Assembly: GCA_000751295.2 (NCBI GenBank)
Contig: CCMO02000001.1
Coordinates: 1,165,501-1,229,500 of the forward strand
Origin: a bacterium YEK0313
GTDB lineage: Bacteria; Pseudomonadota; Alphaproteobacteria; Rhizobiales; Phreatobacteraceae
Length of the DNA: 64,000 bases
Reading direction: 5' to 3'
The position numbers and the translations under genes are program-made. Under the pieces are notes generated by a model that saw only the letters and a program-made list of their open reading frames with translations, was not told the DNA's origin and did no database searches. Positions 7,895-15,636 of the stretch are shown one piece after another; position 1 is the stretch's first letter; each line of letters begins with the position of its first letter.

Positions 7895-8665
7895 GCTTCG
7901 CCACGCATGGTGACCAACTCTCGCACCCGCCTTCACTCTGCAACGGCGCGATAGCACATCGCCCGTAAATTGCAGGTGAACTCGGACGCACCCAAACGGA
8001 CAACCGCCTGCCCGCTCGCGAGCCCGGCACCTGCCGGGCAAGCCCCGACCGGGCCACGGCCTGACGAGCCGCGCCAAGGAAATGGCGCATCCCTACCGTC
8101 GAGAGATAGAAAGCCCGCCGGGTCGATCCGCGCCCGCGGCGCCGTGGAGCCGCATTCGACCTGGGTGGGCCACGGACAGAAAAAGGCCCGCCTTTGGGGG
8201 AAGGAAAGGCGGGCCAAGCGACTTGAGGGCTAAGAATGCGGCATTCAAGGGAGCCCTTCGAGCGTCACGCGCCTCGTGAGCGAACGGAGCGTCCGGGGCT
8301 ACGGTGTCCCGTCTCCGCATGTGCGGAGGGCGGGGTCGGGACACTGTATGTCGCCGAACGCGGCGGGTCCCGATCGGTTCCCGGCAAAACAATATTTCCT
8401 GCAGAAAAATCAGAAGAAGCCGGCGCGGCTACACCATGATACCTTGGCTTGCAATGGCGTGAATACTCGCCTACCAATAGTGGATCTCGCGGGCGGCTCT
8501 ATGAGCTTTCGGCCGCCTTCCCTCTTCTCCAGCGCAGCAACATCACGCCGAGCCATCCGGCCGTCTCCGGCTGCGCAATTTGGTGCGCCGGTGGGGAAGC
8601 AGACGGACATTCTCCAAGCAGGTCAGCGCGCCGATTTGCCGTCAGCGCGGGAAGGGAATTTTTCC
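7895..8665. other. Gene-poor 770-bp intergenic region
   Basis: I see no convincing protein gene here. Competing short frames on both strands carry no recognisable motif. The only clear structure is the hairpin with a minus-strand T-run at 8181-8215. GC falls locally around 8390-8480 (ACAATATTTCCTGC...), which could hold a promoter for the small gene that follows. Confidence 0.5.
8181..8215 (-). terminator. Rho-independent terminator reading on the minus strand
   Basis: Perfect 11-bp stem GGCCCGCCTTT (8185-8195) with AAAGGCGGGCC (8205-8215), 9-nt loop. On the minus strand the stem is followed by TTTTTCTG, a U-tract. No annotated minus-strand gene ends here, so it either stops distant readthrough or ends an unannotated small RNA from about 8220-8400. 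Confidence 0.7.
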
Positions 8666-8926
8666 ATGCCCCAAACCTTGCGCAATCTCACCGAGCGCGG
8701 CGTCTATGACGCCGAGGCGCTCGCCACGCTCGAGTGCATATATCTTGCCGTATGCGGCATGCTCGATATTGGCTGCGACGACCTGGATGGCCGGCATATC
8801 ATCGCCAAGGCCGTGCTGTTCGCGTTCGATCGCGGCACGCGCGATATCGATCAGCTGAAGGCTGCGGCGATCATCGCCAGCAAGACGCCCCTTCTGGAGC
8901 GCGGGCGCCAGCGCACCGCGGCCTGA
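8666..8926 (+). CDS. Small conserved hypothetical protein
   Basis: An 86-residue protein (MPQTLRNLTERGVYDAEAL...). The start ATG is chosen because it follows GGGAAGGGAATT and the amino-acid pattern becomes protein-like there; the frame is open further upstream but without coding character. It is acidic and helical, with two cysteines in a YLAVCGMLDIGCDDLDG segment. I recall similar short proteins in other Rhizobiales but no function. It is monocistronic. Confidence 0.65.
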   Translation: MPQTLRNLTERGVYDAEALATLECIYLAVCGMLDIGCDDLDGRHIIAKAVLFAFDRGTRDIDQLKAAAIIASKTPLLERGRQRTAA

Positions 8927-9010
8927 GCGCCGGCTATGACGCGCGAAAAGCCGGCCGCGCGGGTTTAGCGGCCTTCGGCGATGCGCTTAGCGGACCGCCT
9001 TCGCGCTCTC

Positions 9011-9403
9011 TCAGAACTCGGCATAGACCTCGACGACGTTTCCCTCCGGATCGCGCACGAAAATGGCACGATGACGGGGCCGCGGCAGGTCGATCGGACC
9101 GTTGATGATCTCCGCGCCCTTGGCGACGAGCTCGGCATGACAGGCCTCGATCGCCGAGGGCGGAACGCGGAAGGCGAGCTGCACGGCGGCCGAGCCGGGC
9201 ACGGCGGGACCGTCCTCCCAGCCGAGCCATGGGCCGCGCGGCCGGAGGGTGAGCAAGGTCGACCCGACCCGGAACTCGACCCATCTCTCGCCGTCATGGC
9301 CGATCGGAAAGCCCATGACGTCGGCATAGAAGCGGCGCGTCTCGGTCATCCTGTCGCAGAGCAGGATGATGTAGTCGCAGATGCGGATCTCTCTCAGGCT
9401 CAT
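9011..9403 (-). CDS. VOC (glyoxalase/bleomycin-resistance fold) family protein
   Basis: A 130-residue vicinal-oxygen-chelate protein: the N-terminal beta-alpha module CDYIILLCDRMTETRRFYAD, then WVEFRVGSTLLTLRPRG, and the C-terminal module ending FVRDPEGNVVEVYAEF, where the terminal Glu is a usual metal ligand. The start is MSLREIRICDY; the frame is open for 260 further codons upstream but those are antisense to bioR. It diverges from bioR across a BioR box, so it might share its regulation. The substrate is unknown. Confidence 0.88.
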   Translation of the reverse strand: MSLREIRICDYIILLCDRMTETRRFYADVMGFPIGHDGERWVEFRVGSTLLTLRPRGPWLGWEDGPAVPGSAAVQLAFRVPPSAIEACHAELVAKGAEIINGPIDLPRPRHRAIFVRDPEGNVVEVYAEF

Positions 9404-9470
9404 CGCAGTCGCTCCTCGCCGGGATACCGCGATCGGCGTCGCGGCCAATCGACAATCGCCCTTGCTCAAA

Positions 9471-9480
9471 TTATCTATAA
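9471..9480 (+). promoter_or_regulatory. BioR operator box 1 (autoregulatory)
   Basis: Exact TTATCTATAA, the consensus recognised by the alphaproteobacterial biotin repressor BioR, placed 4 nt before the bioR ATG and in the divergent bioR/VOC promoter region. Autorepression is inferred. Confidence 0.88.
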
Positions 9481-9484
9481 ATAC

Positions 9485-10153
9485 ATGAGCAAGCCGACCG
9501 AAGAAACACTTGCCGCGCGCATCAGCCGCATCCTGGCCGACCGCATCATTGCCGGAGAGATCGCGCCCGGCGCGCGGCTGCGCCAGGACCATGTCGCGGC
9601 AGAATTCGGCGCGAGCCATGTGCCGGTGCGGGAGGCTTTCCGCCGCCTGGAGGCGCAGGGCCTGGCGGTCAGCGAGCCGCGCCGTGGCGTGAAGGTCGCC
9701 TCCTTCGCCCTTGCCGAGGTGAAGGAAGTGGCGGAGATGCGCGCGGCGCTCGAGGCGCTCGCCCTGCGCCATGCCGCGCCGAACCTGACGCCGGCCATTC
9801 TCGCCGCGGCGGAGGATGCGACGCGGGCGGGCGACAATTCGCGCGACGTGCGGTCCTGGGAAGCGGCCAATCGCGGCTTCCATCGGCTGATCCTCGCGCC
9901 TTGCGGCATGGCCCGCCTGATGGCCTCCATCGACGATCTGCACGCGGCGAGCGCGCGTTTCCTGTTCGCCGCCTGGCGCTCCGACTGGGAAGCCCGCACC
10001 GACCACGACCACCGCGCCATCCTGGCCGCCCTGCGCCAGGGCGACGTCGAGACCGCCTGCGCGACCCTGGCCCGCCACGTCCAGTGGGTCGGCCACCGCC
10101 CGGTCGTCACAGCCGGCGGGCACCCGCGCAAGGTCTTCGCGATCGTCGGCTAG
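9485..10153 (+). CDS. bioR: GntR-family biotin regulator BioR
   Basis: A 222-residue GntR/FadR-type regulator. The N-terminal winged helix (AARISRILADRIIAGEIAPG, then HVPVREAFRRLEAQG) occupies residues ~8-75 and an FCD-type helical effector domain follows (RAALEALALRHAA, FHRLILAPCGM, DHRAILAALRQGD). The BioR assignment rests on three exact TTATCTATAA sites in this locus and direct linkage to bioY-bioB. The start ATG lies just after box 1. It probably represses itself and bioYB when biotin is sufficient. Confidence 0.93.
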   Translation: MSKPTEETLAARISRILADRIIAGEIAPGARLRQDHVAAEFGASHVPVREAFRRLEAQGLAVSEPRRGVKVASFALAEVKEVAEMRAALEALALRHAAPNLTPAILAAAEDATRAGDNSRDVRSWEAANRGFHRLILAPCGMARLMASIDDLHAASARFLFAAWRSDWEARTDHDHRAILAALRQGDVETACATLARHVQWVGHRPVVTAGGHPRKVFAIVG

Positions 10154-10154
10154 A

Positions 10155-10164
10155 TTATCTATAA
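10155..10164 (+). promoter_or_regulatory. BioR operator box 2
   Basis: Second exact TTATCTATAA, beginning one base after the bioR stop codon and 87 bp upstream of bioY. Paired with box 3, it suggests cooperative repression of the bioY promoter. Confidence 0.85.
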
Positions 10165-10226
10165 AATCGACTTTCGCGCTTGCGAATCCGATCATCCTGT
10201 GGATTCGCTATAGATGATGATCAATA

Positions 10227-10236
10227 TTATCTATAA
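10227..10236 (+). promoter_or_regulatory. BioR operator box 3 (bioY promoter)
   Basis: Third exact TTATCTATAA, 15 nt upstream of the bioY ATG in an AT-rich stretch (10208-10240) that also looks like the promoter core. Confidence 0.88.
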
Positions 10237-10251
10237 TTTACAGGACCAGAT

Positions 10252-10818
10252 ATGACGGAGATCGTCTCGACGAACAAGCCACGCCCGCAATCGGCCGCGC
10301 GCACCATCGCAACGATTGCCCTCGGCGTCGTCTTCATCACCATCTGCGCCAAGCTGCGCGTGCCCTCCTGGCCGGTGCCGATGACCCTGCACACCCTGGC
10401 GGTCATGACATTGGCGGTCGGTTTCGGGCCAAGGCTCGCGACCGCGACCTTCCTCACCTATCTCGCCGTCGGCGCGGCCGGCCTGCCGGTCTTCTCCGGC
10501 TCGCCCGAGCGCGGCATCGGCCTTGCCTATCTGATGGGGCCGACCGGGGGCTATCTCGCCGGCTATCTCGCCGCCTCATGGGTCACGGGCACGCTGGCGC
10601 TCGGCCGCCGCACCCTCGGCCGCACGCTCGCCATGCTGGCGGGCCTCGCCGTGACCTATCTCGCCGGCCTGGCCTGGCTCGCGCTGTTCGTACCGCTCCG
10701 CGACCTCATGGCGCTCGGCTTCATGCCCTTCATCGGAGGCGACCTCGTCAACATCGCCATGGTCGCGACCGGCGCCCTCGTCCTGCCCGCCCGTCTTGCC
10801 GCGAGGCTCGGCCGATGA
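10252..10818 (+). CDS. bioY: Biotin transporter BioY (S component)
   Basis: A 188-residue membrane protein with six hydrophobic segments and the BioY family pattern (KLRVPSWPVPMTLHTLAVM, GGYLAGYLAA, FMPFIGGDLVNIAM). BioY is the biotin-binding S unit of an energy-coupling factor transporter and can also work alone. No bioM/bioN ECF genes are nearby. It lies immediately behind BioR boxes 2 and 3, and its stop overlaps the bioB start (ATGA). Confidence 0.95.
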   Translation: MTEIVSTNKPRPQSAARTIATIALGVVFITICAKLRVPSWPVPMTLHTLAVMTLAVGFGPRLATATFLTYLAVGAAGLPVFSGSPERGIGLAYLMGPTGGYLAGYLAASWVTGTLALGRRTLGRTLAMLAGLAVTYLAGLAWLALFVPLRDLMALGFMPFIGGDLVNIAMVATGALVLPARLAARLGR

Positions 10819-11843
10819 GCTGCGCCGAGGCACAGACGAAACCGACCGGCCGGCCGCCGGAGCCGGCGGCGCCGCCGCGCGGCGACTGGAGCCAGGCAGA
10901 GGCCCGGGCGATCTACGACCTGCCCTTTCCGGACCTGATGTTCCGCGCCCAGGCGATCCATCGCCGCCATTTCGATCCGACCGCGATCGAAACGGCGACG
11001 CTGCTGTCGATCAAGACCGGCGGCTGTCCCGAGGATTGCGGCTATTGCTCGCAGAGCGCCCGCTATCGGACCGGCGTCAAGGCGACCAAGCTGATGCCGC
11101 GCGAGGCCGTGCTGGCGGAAGCACGGCGCGCAAAGGAGGCGGGCGCCACCCGCTTCTGCATGGGCGCCGCCTGGCGCAGTCCGAAGGACCGTGATCTCGA
11201 CGCGGTCTGCGCCATGGTCGCGGACGTCAAGGCGCTGGGCCTCCAAACCTGCGTGACGCTCGGCATGCTGACGCCGGCGCAGGTCGGACGGCTCGCGGCC
11301 GCCGGCCTCGACTACTACAGCCACAACATCGACACCTCGCCGGCCTTCTATCCCGAGATCATCACCACCCGGACGATCGACGACCGGCTGGAGACGCTCG
11401 GCCATGTCAGGGCCGGCGGCATCAAGGTCTGCTGCGGCGGCATCGTCGGCATGGGGGAGACCATCGACGATCGCATCGCCATGCTGGTCACGCTCGCCAG
11501 CCTTCCGGCCCATCCCGAAAGCGTGCCCATCAACCTGTGGAACCCGGTAGCCGGCACGCCGGTCATGGACCGGGCCGAGCCAGCCGAGCCGATCGCCTTC
11601 GTGCGTCTCGTCGCGCTGGCCCGCATCCTGATGCCGGCCAGCGTCGTCAGACTGTCGGCCGGTCGGCAGGCCATGAGCGACGAATGGCAGGCGCTCTGCT
11701 TCCTCGCCGGCGCCGGCTCGATCTTCACCGGCGACGTGCTGCTGACCACCGCCAATCCCGCGCGCTCGAAGGATGCCGAGCTCATGGCCCGGCTTGGCCT
11801 GAGGCCGGCGGCGCTCGACGCCGGAGCAACGCGGGCGCCGTGA
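10815..11843 (+). CDS. bioB: Biotin synthase
   Basis: A radical-SAM enzyme of 342 residues converting dethiobiotin to biotin. It has the 4Fe-4S motif CPEDCGYC (CxxxCxxC), the SQSARY segment, YYSHNIDTS, and VRLSAGR with the [2Fe-2S] ligand Arg. Translationally coupled to bioY and controlled by the upstream BioR boxes. No intact bioF, bioA or bioD follows, only a bioD-like relic, so the strain may use imported dethiobiotin or have other bio genes elsewhere. Confidence 0.96.
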   Translation: MSCAEAQTKPTGRPPEPAAPPRGDWSQAEARAIYDLPFPDLMFRAQAIHRRHFDPTAIETATLLSIKTGGCPEDCGYCSQSARYRTGVKATKLMPREAVLAEARRAKEAGATRFCMGAAWRSPKDRDLDAVCAMVADVKALGLQTCVTLGMLTPAQVGRLAAAGLDYYSHNIDTSPAFYPEIITTRTIDDRLETLGHVRAGGIKVCCGGIVGMGETIDDRIAMLVTLASLPAHPESVPINLWNPVAGTPVMDRAEPAEPIAFVRLVALARILMPASVVRLSAGRQAMSDEWQALCFLAGAGSIFTGDVLLTTANPARSKDAELMARLGLRPAALDAGATRAP

Positions 11844-11925
11844 CCGCGCTGGCGCGGTCCCACGCATCAGCGTCACCGGCACCGATACCGGGGCCGGCAA
11901 AGACCGTCTTCGCCGCCGGTCGCCC
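11840..11925 (+). pseudogene. bioD: Degenerate 5' fragment of bioD (dethiobiotin synthetase)
   Basis: Overlapping the bioB stop is a GTG (11840), the junction expected for a coupled bioB-bioD pair. At 11863-11901 one frame reads RISVTGTDTGAGK, the BioD P-loop; a single-base shift in GGCAAAGACC then gives TVFAAG, as in intact BioD (GKTVFAAG). The P-loop frame differs from the GTG frame, so at least two shifts are needed, and no BioD homology continues downstream. I read this as a decayed, truncated bioD. Confidence 0.5.
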
Positions 11926-12093
11926 CGGCGGCGCGACTTTGCGGCGCTGCGGCGCGCCTTCCGCGCCGCTGTCGACCCCGCCCGCCCCGGCATCTGAAAC
12001 GGCAAAAGCCAATCCCGCCACACTTGTCACTCACGGGGCCCGCGCGAGCGGACCTAGCCTGCGCTCCGACGCCCCCACCCGTTGGAGTTGCCG

Positions 12094-13302
12094 ATGTCCG
12101 CGCCCATGCATCAGACCCCTCCCTGGTCGCCCTCGACCTGGACTGCCGTCGCCTCGCTCGCCTTCGGCAGCCTCGCGCTGGTGTCGAGCGAGCTCCTGCC
12201 CATGGGCCTGCTCACCCCGCTTGCCCGCGACATCGGTGTGAGCGAGGGCGCCGCGGGCCAGGCCGTCACACTGACCGCGATCTTCGCCGGCATCGCCGCC
12301 CCCACCATCGCCCTCCTCATCGGCCGCACCGACCGCAAGCTCATCATGCTCGCGCTCTGCCTGCTGGTGACCGCATCCAATGTCGCGGCCGCTTTCGCCT
12401 GGACCTACTGGGCGCTGCTCGGCGCCCGGATTCTGCTCGGCATTGCGATCGGCGGCTTCTTCGCGCTCGCCGGCGCCACCGTCGCCCGCATCGTCTCGAT
12501 GGACGGTTTCGGCCGCGGCATGTCGATCGTCTTCCTCGGCGTGTCGGCGGCAACCGTCGCCGCGCCGCCGCTCGGCGCCCTGATCACCGAGGCCTATGGC
12601 TGGCGTGCCGCCTTCCTCGCGGCGGCCGGCTTCGGCCTCGTCGCGCTGGCGCTCCAGGCGGTTTGGCTGCCGCGCGTGCCGGCAGGCGGCGCCACCAGCC
12701 TTGCCGCCCTGTTCGGCCTGACGGCCCGCGTCGACGTGCGTGTCGGCCTGGTTGCCGCCCTGGTGATCGTCGGCGGTCATTTTGCCGGCTTCACCTTCAT
12801 CCGCCCCTATCTCGAAACCGGCACGCAGCTCGGCGCCGGCGAGATCGCCGCCGTTCTCTTCGCCTATGGCCTGGCGAGCCTCGTCGGCAATGCCGTCGCC
12901 GGCCCGTTGGCCGACCGGTCCCTGCGCAGCGGCTTCGCCCTGACCGGACTGGTGCTCGGCGCCGCCGCGCTCGGCCTCGCGGCCCTCGGCGGCAGCCTCG
13001 CGCCCGCCCTCCTCTTCAGCGCGCTCTGGGGGCTCGGCTTCGGCGCTGCGCCGGTCATGATCCAGACCTGGATGGGCCGCTCCGCGCCCGATCAGCTCGA
13101 AGGCGTCGGCGGCCTGTTCCTCGCCGCCCTGCAGTTCGCCATCGCGCTCGGCGCCATCGGCGGCGGCGTGGCGGTCGACCACTACGGCCCGACCGTGCCG
13201 CTCGGCATCACCGCCGCCTGTGGCCTCACGGCCGCAGTCCTCATCGCCGGCCGGTCGTCGCCCGGCACGCCGCGCGACGACGCCCTCGCCGCGGCCAGGT
13301 GA
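12094..13302 (+). CDS. MFS transporter, DHA1 drug-efflux type
   Basis: A 402-residue, 12-TM major facilitator. The loop 2-3 motif IALLIGRTDRKLIM, the ARILLGIAIGGFFALAG segment of TM4 and SIVFLGVSAATVAAPPLGA of TM5 (motif C-like of antiporters) match the AraJ/NepI/YdhP branch of H+-coupled effluxers. The ATG is chosen because GTTGGAG lies 6 nt before it. It precedes the epoxide hydrolase by 35 bp and may be co-transcribed. Substrate not predictable. Confidence 0.9.
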   Translation: MSAPMHQTPPWSPSTWTAVASLAFGSLALVSSELLPMGLLTPLARDIGVSEGAAGQAVTLTAIFAGIAAPTIALLIGRTDRKLIMLALCLLVTASNVAAAFAWTYWALLGARILLGIAIGGFFALAGATVARIVSMDGFGRGMSIVFLGVSAATVAAPPLGALITEAYGWRAAFLAAAGFGLVALALQAVWLPRVPAGGATSLAALFGLTARVDVRVGLVAALVIVGGHFAGFTFIRPYLETGTQLGAGEIAAVLFAYGLASLVGNAVAGPLADRSLRSGFALTGLVLGAAALGLAALGGSLAPALLFSALWGLGFGAAPVMIQTWMGRSAPDQLEGVGGLFLAALQFAIALGAIGGGVAVDHYGPTVPLGITAACGLTAAVLIAGRSSPGTPRDDALAAAR

Positions 13303-13337
13303 CCGCTCCGCCGCCGTTCCCGTTTCAGGAGACCATC

Positions 13338-14609
13338 ATGTCCACGCCATCCGATCGCACGCCCCGCGATGCCATATCGCGGCGGCACGTCGTCCAGGCC
13401 GCCGCCACCCTCGCAACCGCCGCAACGGCCGGCCCGGCTCTCGCCGACGGCCGCGCAGCGAGCCTTGCGGGCCTCACGCCGTTCAAGGTGGCGGTGCCGG
13501 AAGCCGCCCTCGAGGATCTCAAGCGGCGGCTCGCCATGACCCGCTGGCCGGAGCCGGCGACCGAACCGGGATGGTCGCAGGGCGTGCCGGTCGACAGGCT
13601 GCGGCGGCTCGTCGACTACTGGCAGGCCGGTTACGACTGGCGAGGCTTCGAAGCCAGGATCAACGCCTTTCCGCAATTTCGCACCGAGATCGACGGGCTC
13701 GGCTTCCATTTCCTGCATGTGCGCTCGAAACACGCAGAAGCGCTGCCGCTCATCCTCAGCCATGGCTGGCCCGGCTCGGTCGTGGAGTTCCTGAAGGTGA
13801 TCGGCCCGCTCAGCGACCCGACGGCCCATGGCGGACGGGCGGAGGACGCCTTCCACCTCGTCATTCCCTCGCTGCCGGGCTACGGCTTTTCCGACCGGCC
13901 TTCGGCCGCCGGCTGGGACGCGCGCCGCATCGCGCGCGCCTGGACCGACCTGATGGCGCGGCTCGGCTACACCCGCTGGGTCGCCCAGGGCGGCGACTGG
14001 GGCGCGGTCGTCACCAATGTGCTGGCCCTGCAGAAACCGCCGGGCCTTGCCGCCATCCATCTCAACCTGCCGCTCGCCATCCCCGCGAGCCTCGAGGGCG
14101 AAGGCGCGACGCCAGCGGAAGGCGCAGCGCTCGCCGCGCTCCGGCGTTTCGTCACCGACGGCTGGGGCTACAACCTCATGCAGCAGACCAGGCCGCAGAC
14201 CATCGGCTACGCGCTGGCCGATTCGCCGGTCGCGCTCGCCGCCTGGATCTACGAAAAATTCGCCGCCTGGACCGACAATGACGGCGATCCCGAAACCGCG
14301 CTGTCGCGCGACGACATGCTCGACGACATCACGCTCTACTGGCTGACCAATACCGGCGCGTCGTCCGCACGGCTCTACCGCGAGAACGCCAAGCTCGGCA
14401 TGAGCCAGGGCGTCGTCGACTTTCCGGTCGGCCTCAGCATCTTTCCGAAGGAGATCTTCCGCACGCCGCGCAGCTGGGCCGACAGGACCTATCCGAACCT
14501 CATCCACTGGAACGAGCTCGACCGGGGCGGCCATTTCGCCGCCTTCGAGCAGCCGGCCTTGTTCACGCGGGAACTGCGCGACTGCTTCCGCACGGTGCGC
14601 CGCGCCTGA
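13338..14609 (+). CDS. Tat-exported epoxide hydrolase (EHN / alpha-beta hydrolase)
   Basis: A 423-residue protein. Residues ~1-38 form a twin-arginine signal (SRRHVVQAAATLATA... ALA), followed by the N-terminal epoxide-hydrolase domain (FKVAVPEAALEDLKRRLAMT, then YDWRGFEARIN) and the alpha/beta hydrolase core. Visible elements are the oxyanion HGWPGS, the nucleophile Asp in GGDWGA, and the catalytic His in RGGHFAAFEQP. Microsomal/juvenile-hormone-type epoxide hydrolases share this layout. Secretion and placement behind an efflux pump suggest detoxification; the natural epoxide is unknown. Confidence 0.9.
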   Translation: MSTPSDRTPRDAISRRHVVQAAATLATAATAGPALADGRAASLAGLTPFKVAVPEAALEDLKRRLAMTRWPEPATEPGWSQGVPVDRLRRLVDYWQAGYDWRGFEARINAFPQFRTEIDGLGFHFLHVRSKHAEALPLILSHGWPGSVVEFLKVIGPLSDPTAHGGRAEDAFHLVIPSLPGYGFSDRPSAAGWDARRIARAWTDLMARLGYTRWVAQGGDWGAVVTNVLALQKPPGLAAIHLNLPLAIPASLEGEGATPAEGAALAALRRFVTDGWGYNLMQQTRPQTIGYALADSPVALAAWIYEKFAAWTDNDGDPETALSRDDMLDDITLYWLTNTGASSARLYRENAKLGMSQGVVDFPVGLSIFPKEIFRTPRSWADRTYPNLIHWNELDRGGHFAAFEQPALFTRELRDCFRTVRRA

Positions 14610-14714
14610 TCCCGTTCGGGAGGCGGACGCCGGCGACCGACCCGGCCATCATGCGGCCCGATTCGTCCTGTGTCTCACCGGCCGTCGGCGGTCCCCGCCC
14701 ACGGCACGCATTCC

Positions 14715-15571
14715 ATGACCGAAGCAGCCCCTGCTCCGCCCGCCTTTCCCGCCGAATGGCGCATCGTCGCGGCCGAACTCATGGCCGACACCGTCTCGAG
14801 CCATGTCTGGCTGGTGCACCGGGCCGACGGCGGCCGCGCCGTGGTCAAGGACTGCAAGCCGATCCCCGATCTCGCCGACGTGCTGCGCGGCGCCCGCTAT
14901 CTTGCCTGGCGCGAGGGCGACGGGGCGGCCCGGCTCCTCGCCGAACATGGCCGGATGATGCTCATCGAACATGCCGGCAACCATATGCTCGCCGAGGAGA
15001 TCGCAACGGCGGGCGATGCTGCGGCCACGCGCATCGCCGCCGATCTGCTGGCGCACCTGCTGGCCCCTGCGCCGGTGCCCGACGCCGCGGACTTCCAGCC
15101 GCTGCACGGCGCTTCGCCGGCCTGTTCGCCAAGGCCGATGCCGACCGCAAGGCGGGCCGGCCGGGGCTCTATGGCGAGGCCGCCGCGCTCGCCGAGCGGC
15201 TCACCGCCGCGCCGGCGCGCAGTGTGCCGCTGCACGGCGACGTGCACCACGAGAACATCCTGAAAGGGCCGCGCGGCTGGCTGATCATCGATCCCGTCGG
15301 TCTCATTGGCGATCCCGCCTATGACGCCGCCAACCTCTTTTCCAATCCGCTCGACCGCGACGATCTCTGCCTCAGCCCGGAGCGCATTGCCGGCATGGCC
15401 GCGATCCTCGGGGAAGCGCTCGGCATTGCGCCCCGCCGCCTCCTCGACCACGCCTTCGTCCATGCCTGCCTGTCGGCCGCCTGGCACGCCGAGGACGGGA
15501 GCGACGAGGACGAAGCGCGCGAGCTCGCTGTCGCCCTGGCCGTCCGAAGCGTCCGCGACGCAGGCGACTGA
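14715..15571 (+). pseudogene. Aminoglycoside 6-phosphotransferase-like (APH(6)/hydroxyurea kinase) gene with a frameshift
   Basis: The first part (ATG 14715) encodes WRIVAAELMADTVSSHVWLV... AVVKDCKP, an APH N-lobe. The second part, in another frame, encodes FAGLFAKADADRKAGRPGLY and the catalytic LHGDVHHENIL with WLIIDPVGLIGDPAYD. The frames switch near 15110: CTGCACGGCGCTTC would read LHGRF if one C were restored. Together they make a complete protein of ~285 residues of the streptomycin-kinase family. Either a real inactivating deletion or a sequencing error; downstream codons still look conserved. Confidence 0.8.
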
Positions 15572-15636
15572 ACGCGCCCCATGGCGCTTGCGGACGAAGG
15601 CTACGCTTCGCGTGACCGAAACGCGTCGGAAAGCCT

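Noticed and set aside
9404..10195. Extension of the VOC gene to a 394-residue protein
   Set aside because: The extra 260 residues are antisense to bioR and lack any motif; the VOC fold is complete from MSLREIRICDY.
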